From assembly GCA_032622095.1 (NCBI GenBank), contig CP136069.1:40090194-40154193 (forward strand): a DNA stretch of 64,000 nt, written 5' to 3'. Below are positions 12,436 to 26,200 of the stretch, one piece after another. A model generated the notes under the pieces. It made no database searches. It was not told the DNA's origin and saw only the letters and a list, made by a program, of their open reading frames with translations. The position numbers were made by a program, and so were the translations under genes. Each line of letters begins with the position of its first letter. The stretch's first letter is position 1. Origin of the DNA: Siphonodentalium dalli. Lineage: Eukaryota; Mollusca; Scaphopoda; Gadilida; Siphonodentaliidae.

Positions 12436-12880
12436 GAGTCGTAAGTCGGGATTTTTTTACCCTGTGCCAATGCATTCTCTTATATATGCGAGTCGACCAT
12501 AGGTCACCTCGCATATATAAGAGAATGCATTGGCCTAACAATTTTTTATCATTTTTAAAAAATAAATGTTTCTTACAATTTTTAGGACATAAAATAAAAA
12601 ACATCCATTTAATACCCTGCAGGGAGCCCCACATATATATAGAAGCATATAGAAGAGTGTTGTCTGCTCATGTTTGTCTGGGGCTCTGTATGGGTGAAAT
12701 TATAAAATTGGTAAAGAATACAAGAAAAAATTATTAAAATTGTAAAAAATTTGTTAGGCCAATGCATTCTCTTATATATGCGAGGCGACCTATGGTCGAC
12801 TCGCATATATAAGAGAATGCATTGGCACAGGGTAAAAAAATCCTCACTTACGACTGGATTTGATATGGCGTGGTCACATA
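12436..12880. mobile_element. Family C MITE, copy C1
   Basis: Inverted ends GTCGTAAGTCGGGATTTTTT... and its complement, continuing at the right into ATATGGCGTGGTCACATA. Inside are two copies of the shared palindromic core (12473-12534 and 12757-12827) separated by an AT-rich spacer, the second in reverse orientation. The left outermost bases are truncated relative to copy C2 at 44892-45346. Confidence 0.75.
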
Positions 12881-13691
12881 TGGGCAGTATAACTGCCAGT
12901 GTACAATGTAGCCTGTGTTAAATGTGACATTTCTGGTTTGAAGGTTTAATTATTTTACAAAATTGAGAAAGTTCACAAAAAGTGAAACATTTTGATACGT
13001 AACATGATCTCGTATTCAGTGAAGCCCAACTCCATGTGTTGGGTTAAAAGAAAATAACCCGATTTCTCTCCCATGAATTTAATTCTGTCATCTGTGCTTG
13101 CAAGGCAATTTCTTGAAATTGCTACGACAACTTTTTTACTATTTCAAATATGTTTCAGCTCTAACATATCTATCGTGTAGTTTATTTACTGACATTCGCT
13201 CTTGTCATGGTCTTCTTTTAGGTTGAACATGGTAAATTTTAGTTTTAAAAAATGGATTAAATTCAGCGTTTTGTGAAAACCAAGGGGCATAACTCAGTGA
13301 CATATTGTTCAAAGTAGCTTACTAGTAGGTACAGATATTTGTTTATACCTATCATTTCTGTCGAAAATAAAAAATGCTTGATGGGACCTATGCCAAAGAT
13401 AATGAATCGGCATAGATTTGAAGTACAGTAGTACAGTACAGTCCAAAATTACTGGAAATTGTGTATTGCTACCAGACTTCAAAGTCCCAGTATTCTCAGC
13501 CTCTATAGTCTGGTGTGAGACTCAACAGTCATTGACTGTCTTGTTGATAGGATTCCTTGCTGTTTGTTTCTGACAGATTAATAGCAACCACCAAGGGTGC
13601 TTATACCTAAGGCAGGTGAATGATGTCATATAATTTTTTCTATATCCATCTGATTTTTCAAGATAGCGGGTATAGATTTTGGAGAAATTGC

Positions 13692-13707
13692 CACGTGACT
13701 TCCGGTT
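13692..13707. promoter_or_regulatory. Candidate promoter motifs (E-box and ETS site) upstream of the RCC1-like gene
   Basis: CACGTG (13692-13697) is followed directly by ACTTCCGGTT (13698-13707), an ETS/GABP-like core typical of broadly expressed promoters. It lies 450 bp before the first coding exon, where a 5' untranslated exon is expected because a splice acceptor precedes the ATG. Position and motif only; no transcription start can be seen. Confidence 0.25.
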
Positions 13708-14137
13708 AGCAACCGTGTGGAGATTGCAAAAAACGCAGAATTGGAAATGAAGCATCGCGATAAAAATGAAATTAACTACTTCACAACTTACAAAGAATTC
13801 ACATGTGATTTAAGTCTATTAATTTCATTTAGACCAATTTCGTTTGTCAGCTTAATGAAAACGAAATATGAAGAAGTCATGACGATAATCCTGACAAGAT
13901 TTTACAATCCACAACACGTCTTGTCAATTTGGCATGTCGTCTCCGTCGTGACCACTACATGATATTACATAAATTATTCTTAGCGTTGTGTCGCCGAAAA
14001 AAGGCAAATTTGAGGCACATCATGTGTGGTTGCTCCACTATATGTCACATATGATTCATATTAGCATTGAGGGCTAGGGGAAACCGTCTCTTTTCATATC
14101 TTTTATTAACTTTGTTTAAATGTTTATTATTCTGCAG

Positions 14138-14271
14138 CTTGGAGTGTTGAATTGTCACTATGAAGCGAGGTGGAAATGGTAGATTTAATCGTAAAGGTGC
14201 TAACTATGACATTGGTGGTCATTCCAATATTACCAGTACTAGAAAAGGAAATCCATCATATAGTTATCATG
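14138..14271 (+). CDS. Exon 1 of RCC1-like gene (22-base 5'UTR plus first 37 codons)
   Basis: An acceptor TATTCTGCAG precedes 14138, so at least one untranslated exon lies upstream. Coding starts at ATG 14160 (MKRGGNGRF...), Gly/Asn/Arg/Tyr-rich, and ends at CATG|GTATGT with phase 1. The TGA at 14148-14150 is in frame with the ATG, which fixes the start. Confidence 0.75.
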
Positions 14272-17200
14272 GTATGTTTAATTAGTGTTCTTCCAGAGAC
14301 TGCCTTTTTAGCTCAACTTGATGACAGAGTCAAGTTTGAGCTATTGCCATGGGTTGGCGTCTGTCGTCAATCCATCCGTCTGCATGTGTGAGTGCGTCAA
14401 CAATTTCCTTCAGCACACCCTACAGGCCACAACTCTCACCCGATCATCACCAAACTTATATGGATCTTCAGGTGACCTCTTGATAGGAGCCCTCAATTTT
14501 CCAAAATTTGTTTAAAAAACATGGCCACCAGCAACCATCTTGAATTTAAAAATTTTAATCCAGCAGCATAATCTGCAGCCCACATGTATTGCTTAAACAT
14601 TTAATCTTTCTGCATTCCTAATTGCTCCATTGACTGTAATGTACATGTATGACACTATGTTGAGCTTCAGTGTCATTGACACTTTCATTGTTGGTTTTTT
14701 CAATGGTCATATATATTGGTGTTATTCAATATTTAACTGTAATATCGTTCGGCAATAAGACTAAGGCTTTCACTTTTATTATTATAATCAATCAGACATA
14801 TTATACTTGTTTCACCTGCTATGTTTTTTTTGTTTTTTGAAGGTGACTTGATAAATAAAACTATGGTATTGCAGGATTGTTTGGCTTCAGCAATCCGCTA
14901 TGGCAAGTTGAATTGGCAACCCATTACTTCAGCAAATGACATCGGCATTGCCATAACCAATTACGAGGGCTGTGTATTGTATCATATCATCCCCAGTATA
15001 ATTCCACTAACATGAGGAAGTGTTGACTGAATCCATTTTATGACCCACTAAAAACAATCATTCACTCTTATGAAGTTCCTATTATAGGAATTGGTTAGGC
15101 CTACAAATATTTTATGGCCCCATGCTGTTCTTAAAATGTGTGTCTACCTACTAGTTTTCTTTTATGCAATGGAATCTACTGTACATCAATTGAACTAAAG
15201 TACATGTATATAACAAATGTTAGAAATACCAAACCTAGCATTGCAGACTAACCCTTTCTATACTAAATACTTATTGATGAGTAGTTATCTAAACATTTCT
15301 GTCATCAAATATAGTGATGAGCCGATAATCGGGAACGACAATCGGAATCGGCCGATTGTGACCCATCGGATGACAATCGGTACTCGGGTTTGAACATCGG
15401 TATTTCCGATTGTCTAAATAATAAATGAGTGCTTGTTTTTCTTTAATAAACTGTTTTAAATATGACTATGTTTTGTTGAATAAATGACCAGTAAACATGG
15501 GGAAAGTGATACCAAACACAAACTTGATATACATACATGCCCTCTGCAATACCCCGGCCGTACCTGGGTCCATGTGTGAACAATATATTAGTGGGGGTCG
15601 CCGGGAAGCACGTGACACTTTGAGTTAGAGTGAGCAGCGAGCATGACGCCGTGATTGCGCATAATAATTCATTAATTATTGGCATACCGGAACAGTCGTT
15701 TCAGTCGATTGATTTCTTTAGCATTGTGATGTACACAACGTACATGTCATGGGACTCATGTACGCCCATAGGTAACTTTATTGTTCATCAACATGTAGAC
15801 ATTTTGATTTATATATGTCAAACTATCAAAAATCAAAATGTATGCATACCCAGTACAACAAAGCTATCTATATAGTACATACAGCGTAACAGGTATAAAC
15901 ACTACTATAGAAACCGAAAGTGCATGTCACGTGACTTTAAATAGTTGAAGACAATGTCATTCCATCCAGTCAGCCTCGTGTGACGTCACGTATATGTCAC
16001 CACAAATGATTATTATGATGACCACGCCGAAATCGAATCGTGTCTGTGAAATTGACATGAACATGGTGTAACTTGCAACTAGTTCAGTCGGCTCATTTCC
16101 TTTGACGTGATGTCTTTGAATTGGGATCAAAGAAAAATGCAGTTTGATGAATTGTTATCAAAAACGGACCATGGACATGTCGTCATGCACGTGGCTACAT
16201 CAAACTTTCAAAAAATTTGTTGTGGAATAGCCTAGAAAACATGGGTATGTTGCCTGTATTCGATCACTAGTCTGCCCATACCCACCTATCTACTTACCCA
16301 AACATATACTTATGTATACAGTGTACTGGCATATTACTACATTTGTTGATAGCTTCTAATTCTAAGTATTATACAACACATATAACATATTCTGCTATAC
16401 ATTATTGAAATAATCGGAATCGGCACCTGAATCGGCCGATTGTGATCTCAAATAATCGGCAATCGGCGCACGGCTCTATTTGACAATCGGCTCATCACTA
16501 ATCAAATATGAAATCAGATATGCCAACCATTGTGACTTTCTTGTATATTTCAAATGAACAAGCCCAAAATCATTTTGATGTTTATATTATTCAGACTATC
16601 AAGAATCTGAAGGGGAATCCAGGTTTTCTGGACAGATTGGTGGAGACGATAGACGTTCATCTGGGGAAATACATTATGGCCAAGGCCTACGCAGCACTAG
16701 TTACACAGAGGACCGAGAATATCCAGAAGGCAGACGTGACACCAATAATGATGAGTTTAATATGGAAAACATGATGTCTGAAGTATTTAAGAACCAAAGT
16801 GGCCGAGGAAGTACTGAACGTCAGGATGATTTCCAAAAGAAAGTGGCCATGGACTTGGATACTCAGTCTCAAGGGAATGCCCAAAGGCAAGATAAACATC
16901 AGCGACAGGTGCGCATGGTTTTTCGTGAAGAGGCTGACTATAAGGATGATCACCATAAACAGAGGGGAATCGCTTCCCAAGGAAATACAGATAGGCATGA
17001 TGATTACCATCGACAAGGGGGCTTGGCTTCTCATAGGGAGTCTGAATGGCAAGACGATTACCATCGACAACAGGGCATGGCATCTCATGGGGAATCTGAA
17101 AGGCAAGGCGATTACCATCAACAAGGGGGCATGGCATCCCGTGTGGAATCTAAAAGGCAAGGCGATTACCATCAACAAGGGGGCATGGCATCCCATGTGG

Positions 17201-20200
17201 AATCTGAAAGGCAAGGCGATTACCATCCACAAGGGGGCATGGCATCTCGTGTGGAATCTGAAAGGCAAGGCGATTACCATCAACAAGGGGGCATGGCATC
17301 CCGTGTGGAATCTGAAAGGCAAGGCGATTACCATCAACAAGGGGGCATGGCATCCCATGTGGAATCTGAAAGGCAAGGCGATTACCATCAACAAGGGGGC
17401 ATGGCTTCTCAAGGAAGCGTCCGTAGGGTGGACATCTACAATCGACAAGAGGACATAGCTCCACACAGGAAATCAGATGCTACATGTAGCTTTGGTTATA
17501 GAGGGAGAGATGAGACTTTTAGAGCTAACTTTGGTGAGAGTGAGGGGGATACATACTTACATCGTGGAAATAATCCACGCAGGGGAACTAGTCAGAGGTT
17601 TGCTGAAGGAGAGATGGGTTCTGAGCAATGTCACACACAGGAATATAGAAATGAAGGTGCATATGCCATGGACACTCAGCAAATAAGTGGTCCTCCGAGA
17701 GGTAGGGGGCGAAAAGTCAACAATCGAGGAAACAGGAATGCCAGAGGTAAACAAAGAGGTAGGGGCAGACAATTTGGAGACAGTTATACATCTGTTGAAG
17801 ATAGACATGGAATGATTGATAAAGGTTATACAGATTCACCTGATCAGATGGTTGATGAAAATAGGTTTGATAATTTACGAAAAGACAGCAAAAGTTTTGA
17901 AAATCGTGAGAGATATTCTGATTCTTATGAATATGATGACAGAACTGGAAATGAGGACAGGTACAGAAAGGATCATGACTTGTCAAGGAGATCTCGAGGT
18001 CGTGGCAATAAAGCTTCGGCTTGTAAATCACGAGAAGACCGGCATGGTCAAGACAGGCATTCAGATCGCCATGGAGACAAAATTCATGAAAAGAAATCAA
18101 GATCTGAGAGTGAAAGACGACATAGATCTGGTCAAGGTGATTCTCATGATGACCGAGATGATCAGCGCTCGGGATCTCATCTCGTCAAAAGTCAGGAGGT
18201 ACATAAAGCACCAACTTCTGAAGATGACGGCGAAAGTGATTCATTGAAGAAAGCTCTTTGGGAAGTTTTGGAGTCAGCCCTTGAGGAGGAGCAAATGACA
18301 TCCCAGGAGGGTGTTCAGCAAGGAAGAAGTTTGATCAACGATATGGTTGCAGAATCATTGAGAGAAAAGGAAGATTCGTCAGAAAAGAGACATCATTCAG
18401 GTTCAGAAGATCTGATGTTACAGGATGTAATAGTAATTGATGATGAGGCTGAAGAATCTGGACCACAAAGTCATTCAACTTCCAAAAATGAAAATAGAGA
18501 CGTGATAACAATAGATGATCCAGTGAAATTCCAGGTACCGTAATACCCAAAGTAATTGACCACTTAACCACAACAGAATTATGGGTAATTTTTCAGGATT
18601 TAGTCGGAAATATGGCTTGTTGCCATTCATCGGAAAGCTCTCATGGCTTGTTGCCATTCATCGGAAAGCTCTCACCGAGAGCTTTCCAATGAATGGCAAC
18701 AAGCCATATTTCAGACTAAATCCTGAAAAATGACCCATAATTCTGCTGTGGTTAAGTGGTCAATTACTTTGGGCATTACTGTAAGGCTATAACAATTACT
18801 TAATTCCCTATAAAATATAAATAAATACAGATAAAGTACAATCTTTATCCCTTGTATCATTGTTCAAACCCACATCATAATGTAGTTTCGGAATTTCTAA
18901 ATCCATATTGATCATGATAGAGAAAGTCGCTTTTCTTTAGAAAATCAACTGGTCTGCAACACACAAGATTTTAGACATACCAACTGGAATAATTCCTGTT
19001 TCCAAGGAAAGATTGTAAATATGACATGGGTTGTGAAATTTCATTGATAACTTTCTCAGAATGAAAGAAATAAGGCCATCCTTATCAATGCTGTGCTTCA
19101 CTTTACTGAAGAAACCATCTCGCCATCAAAACGTCCAATTAACCTTTTCATGATGGAAGCTGCATTGGTGCAGCATTAAAGATCATGTGCCAGTGCATTC
19201 TCTCATATATACGAAGCAATAGGGAGCCTCGCATATATAAGAAAATGCGCTGGCTTACGAGGTCGAGGTAAATATTGTTAGGCCAATGTACTCCTCTTAT
19301 ATATGCGAGGCTCCCCCATGGGAGACTCGCATTTATAAAAGAATGCATTGGCACAGGGTTTTAAAAAAAATTTCAAGACACTCCAGTCATGGAAGAGTAA
19401 TGAGCTCATGTGTACAATGATAACTACAATCTAATTATTTTCTGGTATAGAAAATGCACATATGGTGCTTTTATTTGGTTCAAATTCGACCGGTAATCTT
19501 AAAATGCAATAGATTTTTGGAAAGCAATGATAAATAGTAGATCTCTAATGAGTCACAATTTTATACAAAAGTTATTAATCAAATTTAGTGGACGAGGTTA
19601 ATAAATGTTTTAGAGAATTGCGACAAATTTGAGATCCTTTTTATCACATAATCACATTTTAGACAGAACAAAATTGAAATGGATGGGGTTAAAAACATTA
19701 ATATTTATTTCCTTATCACAACCAAAGAGCAAGTAAAGACACCTTCAAGAAAAAATATATATCCATTTTAAATGTGTCTTTTCATGTTGACAAAATTGTT
19801 CAACCACCCTTTCACCCATGTTTTTCTCACAGTCATTACTAAATAACCCAACACAAATTGAATATCATGATTATATTCTAATTAACATAATAATAACATT
19901 GATCAAAACTATTGTGCTAAGCTCTTAAGTAGCTGCGCATGCTGATAATACATGTGTGTCTCACTAAAAAATATGAGGTCTGGTTTAGGGGCTAATTATG
20001 TGATAAATCCTGTAGAAAATGTGGATGTAACTACTATTCTCTAATTTCAGGATGGAGGATCAATCCTTCCTCCATCGACGGGATTTCAAGATTCTTCTAG
20101 AAACACTGCTAAGCGTGTCTCTGATGAAAAGGGTGAAAAAATGCACAAGAGGCAGTCAAGGGAAAGGGATCGACGAAGATCAAGGTCAACAAGTCATGAG

Positions 20201-23200
20201 CATAGACGACGCATGTCTCGGTCAAGGTCACCTCGTCGTGGGAGACAGAGGTCCAGATCTAAATCAGGAGAACGCAGAATAGATAAGAATTTGAGAAGGT
20301 GTAGAAATTTGATAGCGAAATCAGGAAAAGCTAAGGCATGGTCGAAATCTACTGTGGCTCCTCCCCTGCAGTTTACTGATCAACAGAAGAAAACACCCTG
20401 GACGAAAAAACAGAAGAATGGCTCCGGCATTCTGGCAGGTAAGTACATGTATGACAAGTTCACATTTTTCTGTTGATTTGGGTATCCAGAATCTTCAATA
20501 CATAGATTAGCATACCCAGGATCTCCTAATCTCACCCAACCAGCACACACCACAAAATATGGTGCCGCACAGTTGTAAAATGAGGTCGGGCCCCAGACGG
20601 TGAATTTAGTGACGCTACCCTCCACAGCGGGCTGGCATTACTAAATTCTGCTTAGGCCTCATCTTCTCTGGAAAGTATCTTCATTATCAAATTAACAAGT
20701 TTTTTTTTAGTTTCTTTAGAAACTTCCTTAGAAAGTTTAGCTTTCTTTTTTAGTTTAGTTTCTCTATATCCCCAAATTGGCAGAGGATGCAATACATAAT
20801 CAAGGTGCTCAGTTGGTGCAAATCACCATCTCGTAATTTATATCTGGGTCTAGGTCTCCCATAGTAGATGCGGCCATGCAGAATGAGGTTCTCGGAGGAT
20901 GAATTTGGTGATGCCAGTTCACTGTGCAAGGTGGCATCACTAAATTCACCCTCCAGGGACCTCATTCTGCAAATGTCCGGCACCATATTTTGAGGCCTGA
21001 TCAACACACAACCTCTATCAAAGATACTATTAACAAGATGTTGGTGATTTTGGAATATATACCCATTTGGATTTGTGATAAAAATTCTTAATAAAATTGA
21101 GAGTTTTTGTTTCATTTAGTGAAAATGGGCATGAATGGATTAGAAACGTTAATTTTTCATTTTATAATCGAAACAGACAACCTATCTAAGACTGTTACTT
21201 GTTTATTTGGTAATATTTTAAAGATTGTGGGTACCTTATAAAATTTTCAGATATTCTGGGTACCCTAATCAGCATCAACGCAAACATGCAAATTTGACCA
21301 ATTCACCATTGGTATGCTTAGAAATATTATCTGTTTTTCAATAACCTTAACGTTTAAAGGTTCCAGAAAATATGCGCATATTGCAACCATTCTTTTTTCT
21401 TTTTTTCAGCTGTCTAATCTATTGGCTCACTACAGAGGAGTGATTCAAATAGAGTCACTGCATAAAATTCATATATAAGGCCAAATAAAAAAAGGCTTTT
21501 GATTCTCAGGCAATTGTTTTTGAGAATCGATGAGGGAGCGAGGGTTTTATTTTTATTATTGTTATGGGGATAATGCCCATAGTTAGCATGGGTTATTATA
21601 CCTTCCCAGGTTAAGAAAATGTAAGGAGAACATTGTTTTGATATAAACTAATGTATTCCACTATAAAGAATGACCAATTATCACATTGTACTACCCGTAC
21701 ATCAAATCTGAAATAAAGAATGACATAAATATATGACATTGTACTATCCGTACATCATATAGGGATTTACCAGAATGATATATATATATACAATGTATAT
21801 TTCAATTTACTGTTGTTGATATATTTGATATATGTATGTACCTTTTATAGTATATATCTAATTATATCTATCTATATACTTTAATATTTATCCATCTATA
21901 CTATAGTAACTACATGCATCCACTGTTCAATGTATATATATTGTTTTTCAGCACATATATACATATATCATTATACCCCCTTTTTTTTTTTTAAAGGGGG
22001 GTATACTGTTTTGCACCTGTCCGTCCGTGCGTCAGTCCGTCCGATGTCTGTGTTCATGTCTTAACTTGAACAGTAGTGCTCGGATCTCAATAAAATTAGG
22101 TATGGATGTTCACTACTATGAGGACATTAAATAGAGTGTTCCATCGTTTTGTTCGGATTTTCTATTCTAGAGTTATTCATCTTTGTTTATCTGGAAATGT
22201 TGGCTTTTTGGTCAGTCTGGTGTCTGTTCATGTCATAACTTCAAAAGTTATGCTGGGATCTCAATTAAATTTGGTCTGGATGTTCACTACTATGTAGACA
22301 TTAAAGAGAGTGTTTCATCGTTTTGTTCGGATTTTCCATTCTAGAGTTATTCATCTGGAAATGTTGGCTTTTTGGTCAGTCTGGTGTCTGTTCATGTCAT
22401 AACTTCAACAGTTGTGCTGGGATCTCAATGAAATTTGGTATGGATGTTCACTACTATGAGGACATTAAATAGAGTGTTCCATCGTTTTGTTCGGATTTTC
22501 CATTCTAGAGTTATTCATCTTTGTTTATCTGGAAATGTTGGCTTTTTGGTCAGTCTGGTGTCTGTTCATGTCATAACTTCAACAGTTATGCTGGGATCTC
22601 AATTAAATTTGGTCTGGATGTTCACTACTATGTAGACATTAAAGAGAGTGTTTCATCGTTTTGTTCGGATTTTCCATTCTAGAGTTATTCATCTGGAAAT
22701 GTTGGCTTTTTGGTCAGTCTGGTGTCTGTTCATGTCATAACTTCAACAGTTGTGCTGGGATCTCAATGAAATTTGGTATGGATGTTCACTACTATGAGGA
22801 CATTAAATAGAGGGTTTCATCGTTTTGTTCGGATTTTCCATTCTAGAGTTATTCATCTTTGTTTATCTGGAAATGTTGGGTTTTTGGTCAGTCTGTTCAT
22901 GTCATAACTTGAACAGTAGTGCTCGGATCTCAATAAAATTAGGTATGGATGTAACTACTATGAGGACATTAAATATAGGGTTTCATCGTTTTGTTCGGAT
23001 TTTCCATTCTAGAGTTATTCATCTTTGTTTATCTGGAAATGTTGGCTTTTTGGTCAGTGTGGTGTCTGTTCATGTCATAATTTCGTATGCTTGTGGTCCA
23101 CTGAGCTTATTGCCGAGTTATGGCCATTTACACCTAGAATACCACACAATTATATTTTTTAAATGCTTACTTTACAGTCCGTATGTCTGAGTATATCAGT

Positions 23201-26200
23201 CACAGGTTATAGATATGCTAGGCGGTATGCCACAAGGGGGTATGTACCAGACGACAGTCCATCTCTTGTTATTCAATGGTGATCCCTGTGTATGAAACAT
23301 CAAATGAAATAAATATCTGAATAATTATTATGTACCTCAATACATGCTAGCCATAAAAACTTCAAATACTATTATATTAAACCAGCATACACATCGCCAA
23401 TACGCACCATATTTCTTTCTGGTTTGCGTTCCCAAAATTGGAAATCTCAGAATTGTTTACCGCACGAAAAGTGTGTTATCTACCTTTTCGAATTGATAAA
23501 ATGCCGAAATATTTGAACACATTTGACTTAATAAACTTGGGGTTTGGGCAGCTTGTGGTAACAATATACCTGGTAGTTATCGTTGCCTAGTGTCTGTTTT
23601 TGAATACCAACACATACACCATTGTATGTCTATCATATTCAATGTTTGAAACATAACTAATTTCTGTTTTCTAGTTTCCTATTTTCGTGTTATCATTTGA
23701 CAGCTTCGGTCAAATTGAAAATCGTAATAAATTGGTTCAACGCGGGCCTTTTTTCCAGACGTGGCTATGCCCCGAGAATCAAAACCCTTTTTTTTTTTGG
23801 CCTAAGAATGATTTTACTCGGTGCTAATTTGTATATAAAATTTATTAAAATAACCATAAATTTGATTCTGTTTTCCCATTTGATCACCCCCAGCAGAGTG
23901 TTCCACATGACTTTAATTGCAGTGTTTTTATATTTCAAAGATAACAAACAGGTTGCTGACATGGAGCTTGACGATAATGAGGAAACAGTTGCATCTACAG
24001 CTATCGCTCTCAACGTACCAGCATCACGAGCGCAGGGTAAATTAACCCTTACATTACTGAGTAGATTCTCTCACTCATTTATTAATATATATATATCGGA
24101 ATGGTCTATTTAGAAGGGTGTTTTGATTATACAAATGCAGCAGACAAAAAGGATTCCTATTCATTCATTTTGAGGGAATGTTCAGATAACAAGTTCAACA
24201 AAGGGCAATTGTTGAATTTATTAGTTAAACATTCCCCAAGTGAACTGCTAATCAATGAGATTTAGTCATCAAAGCATAAACATCTTAGTTGGACCAATGT
24301 TATTTCTTTATCAGTTCAAGGTAGTATTGAAATGATTAGTCGATTAGTCGACATCGACAAATTGTTCACCAAAAGTGGACTCCAGAATCCCAAGTCGATA
24401 AGTTGCATTTATATACTAAATTGAGTTTGACTATATTTTAAGGGAACAACGGTACAATACAATATACCAACAATGGCAAGGACAGTGTTAAAATTTTAAA
24501 CAAAAGCGCACTATTTAGTAGAATTACTTAAACAACAGTTATGAGATTGACTATGTCGCTTATAAATAAACATTGTTGCGTGATGGCCAATCAAAGATAA
24601 GCTTATCGGCTACCGCACTTTGGATCCTTTGATGTTCTTTCAATTTGTGTCATGTCACGTCAGTTTAATTTAATACAATAATTATACCAATATGTTTATA
24701 GCATATTATCTGTTACGTGTAATTAATTCAGTATGAGTAAGGACTAATGTGTCCAGATATGCTATGATGAATGTGTCATAATACAACGTTAAACGAGAAA
24801 CCTATACACAATGGAACCCATTGAAGCCAACTTAGTAGCCAAGACACCCGGTATTAATTAGGTGGATGGATACAAATTTATTAGCGCTGGCCACCAGTGT
24901 AGCACCAGCCACCATTTCTGTCTTCTGATCATAATACCCATGAAAAATGGGAACATCAGTTATCTCCAGTGATCTTATAGTACCCATTAAGCACGTAGTA
25001 AATTGGAAGTTTCCATGGGAATGGGGGTTGTCCATTTGTCGACTTCGACTCGATTTTTGACTGTCGATTGGTCGACTATGAAAAACCCTAGTCGTTTCAA
25101 CACTAGCTCAAGCTGGAAAATACCCAATAGTAGTGTACCATTCAAACCTGGAAATAGTGTGTCTGACATTTGCAGAATGAGGTCCCCAGAGGGTGAATTT
25201 ACTGCTATGGAAGACCTAGGATCAGATTGAAGTTCCCCAGGTAAAGTTGGTGATTTTCACCCATTAGTCACCTTCATTATGCAATTTATCTTCTGCAAAT
25301 TAGGGGATATAGAAACTGAACAGAAGGTAAAGATAAATAAAAACAAAGTTAATTTGAGACTATAGATACTTCCCAGGATATGACACCCAAGGAGAATGAG
25401 GTCCCCAGAAGGTAATTTGGTGATGCTAGCTCACTATGCGGGGGTAGCATAACTAAATTCACCCTCTGGGGACCTCATTCTGCAAATGTCAGACACACTA
25501 TTTCCAGGCTTGGTACCATTGCAGCATCATTTCAATGTTGCCATATCATAATAATGCCGATTTGTCAACTTTGCATATTTCTGTTGATTAGTATACCCAG
25601 AATCTCGAAAATGCTGACTTTATAGACACGTTGTCTGCATATATTGGATAACAATAAATCAACATTTCTTATTCATCCATGCCCATTTTGACTAAACAAA
25701 AATGTTATTTTGATTAAGTTTTCCTAAAAAGATAACCCGAACACTGAACTGTATGTTGCTTTGTACCGGCAGGAGGAATGGGTTAAGCTTATTGTCGCCT
25801 ACTCCCAATCTAACATGCCCAGATTAGTCACGCATGAATGCCCCTTGAGTATAATGGTGTGTACCTGACTGCAATGTGTCAGTTTTATTTTCCTCCTCAT
25901 GGCCGATGGATCTAAGGGAATATATTTCTGAATTTCGAGTTTATCAACTCAGAAAATTTATTTGTTGATACCAAACTCGCAATTTATTTGTTGCTACCCC
26001 AATTGTTCTTAATAATTTTGATTGGCTTCGCACAGAAACTTTTTGCTTCATGCATGATCTTCAAAGTACATGCATTGAAAAATTCTGCCTCGTATCTTGT
26101 GATTCAGTATCATATAACTCATTGTATCATCATCACAATAGTTATTAAAAAAGCTATTATGTTTGTTATAACATATATACCCATAGCTACACTTCAAATT

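Noticed and set aside
12401-12806. Small frames sharing a peptide such as HRSPRIYKRMHW, also at 19.2, 29.1, 41.0 and 45.2 kb
   Set aside because: These read through the palindromic MITE core; identical peptides reflect repeat copies, not a gene family.
16687-17466. 259-codon minus-strand frame over the exon 2 repeats
   Set aside because: It is the mirror of the 54-bp tandem repeat; because the unit is a multiple of three and lacks stops on that strand, it opens by chance. It has no splice context.
22106-23190. Frames with MFTTMRTLNRVFHRFVRIF-like repeats
   Set aside because: Translations of the 174/164-bp minisatellite; broken at each unit.
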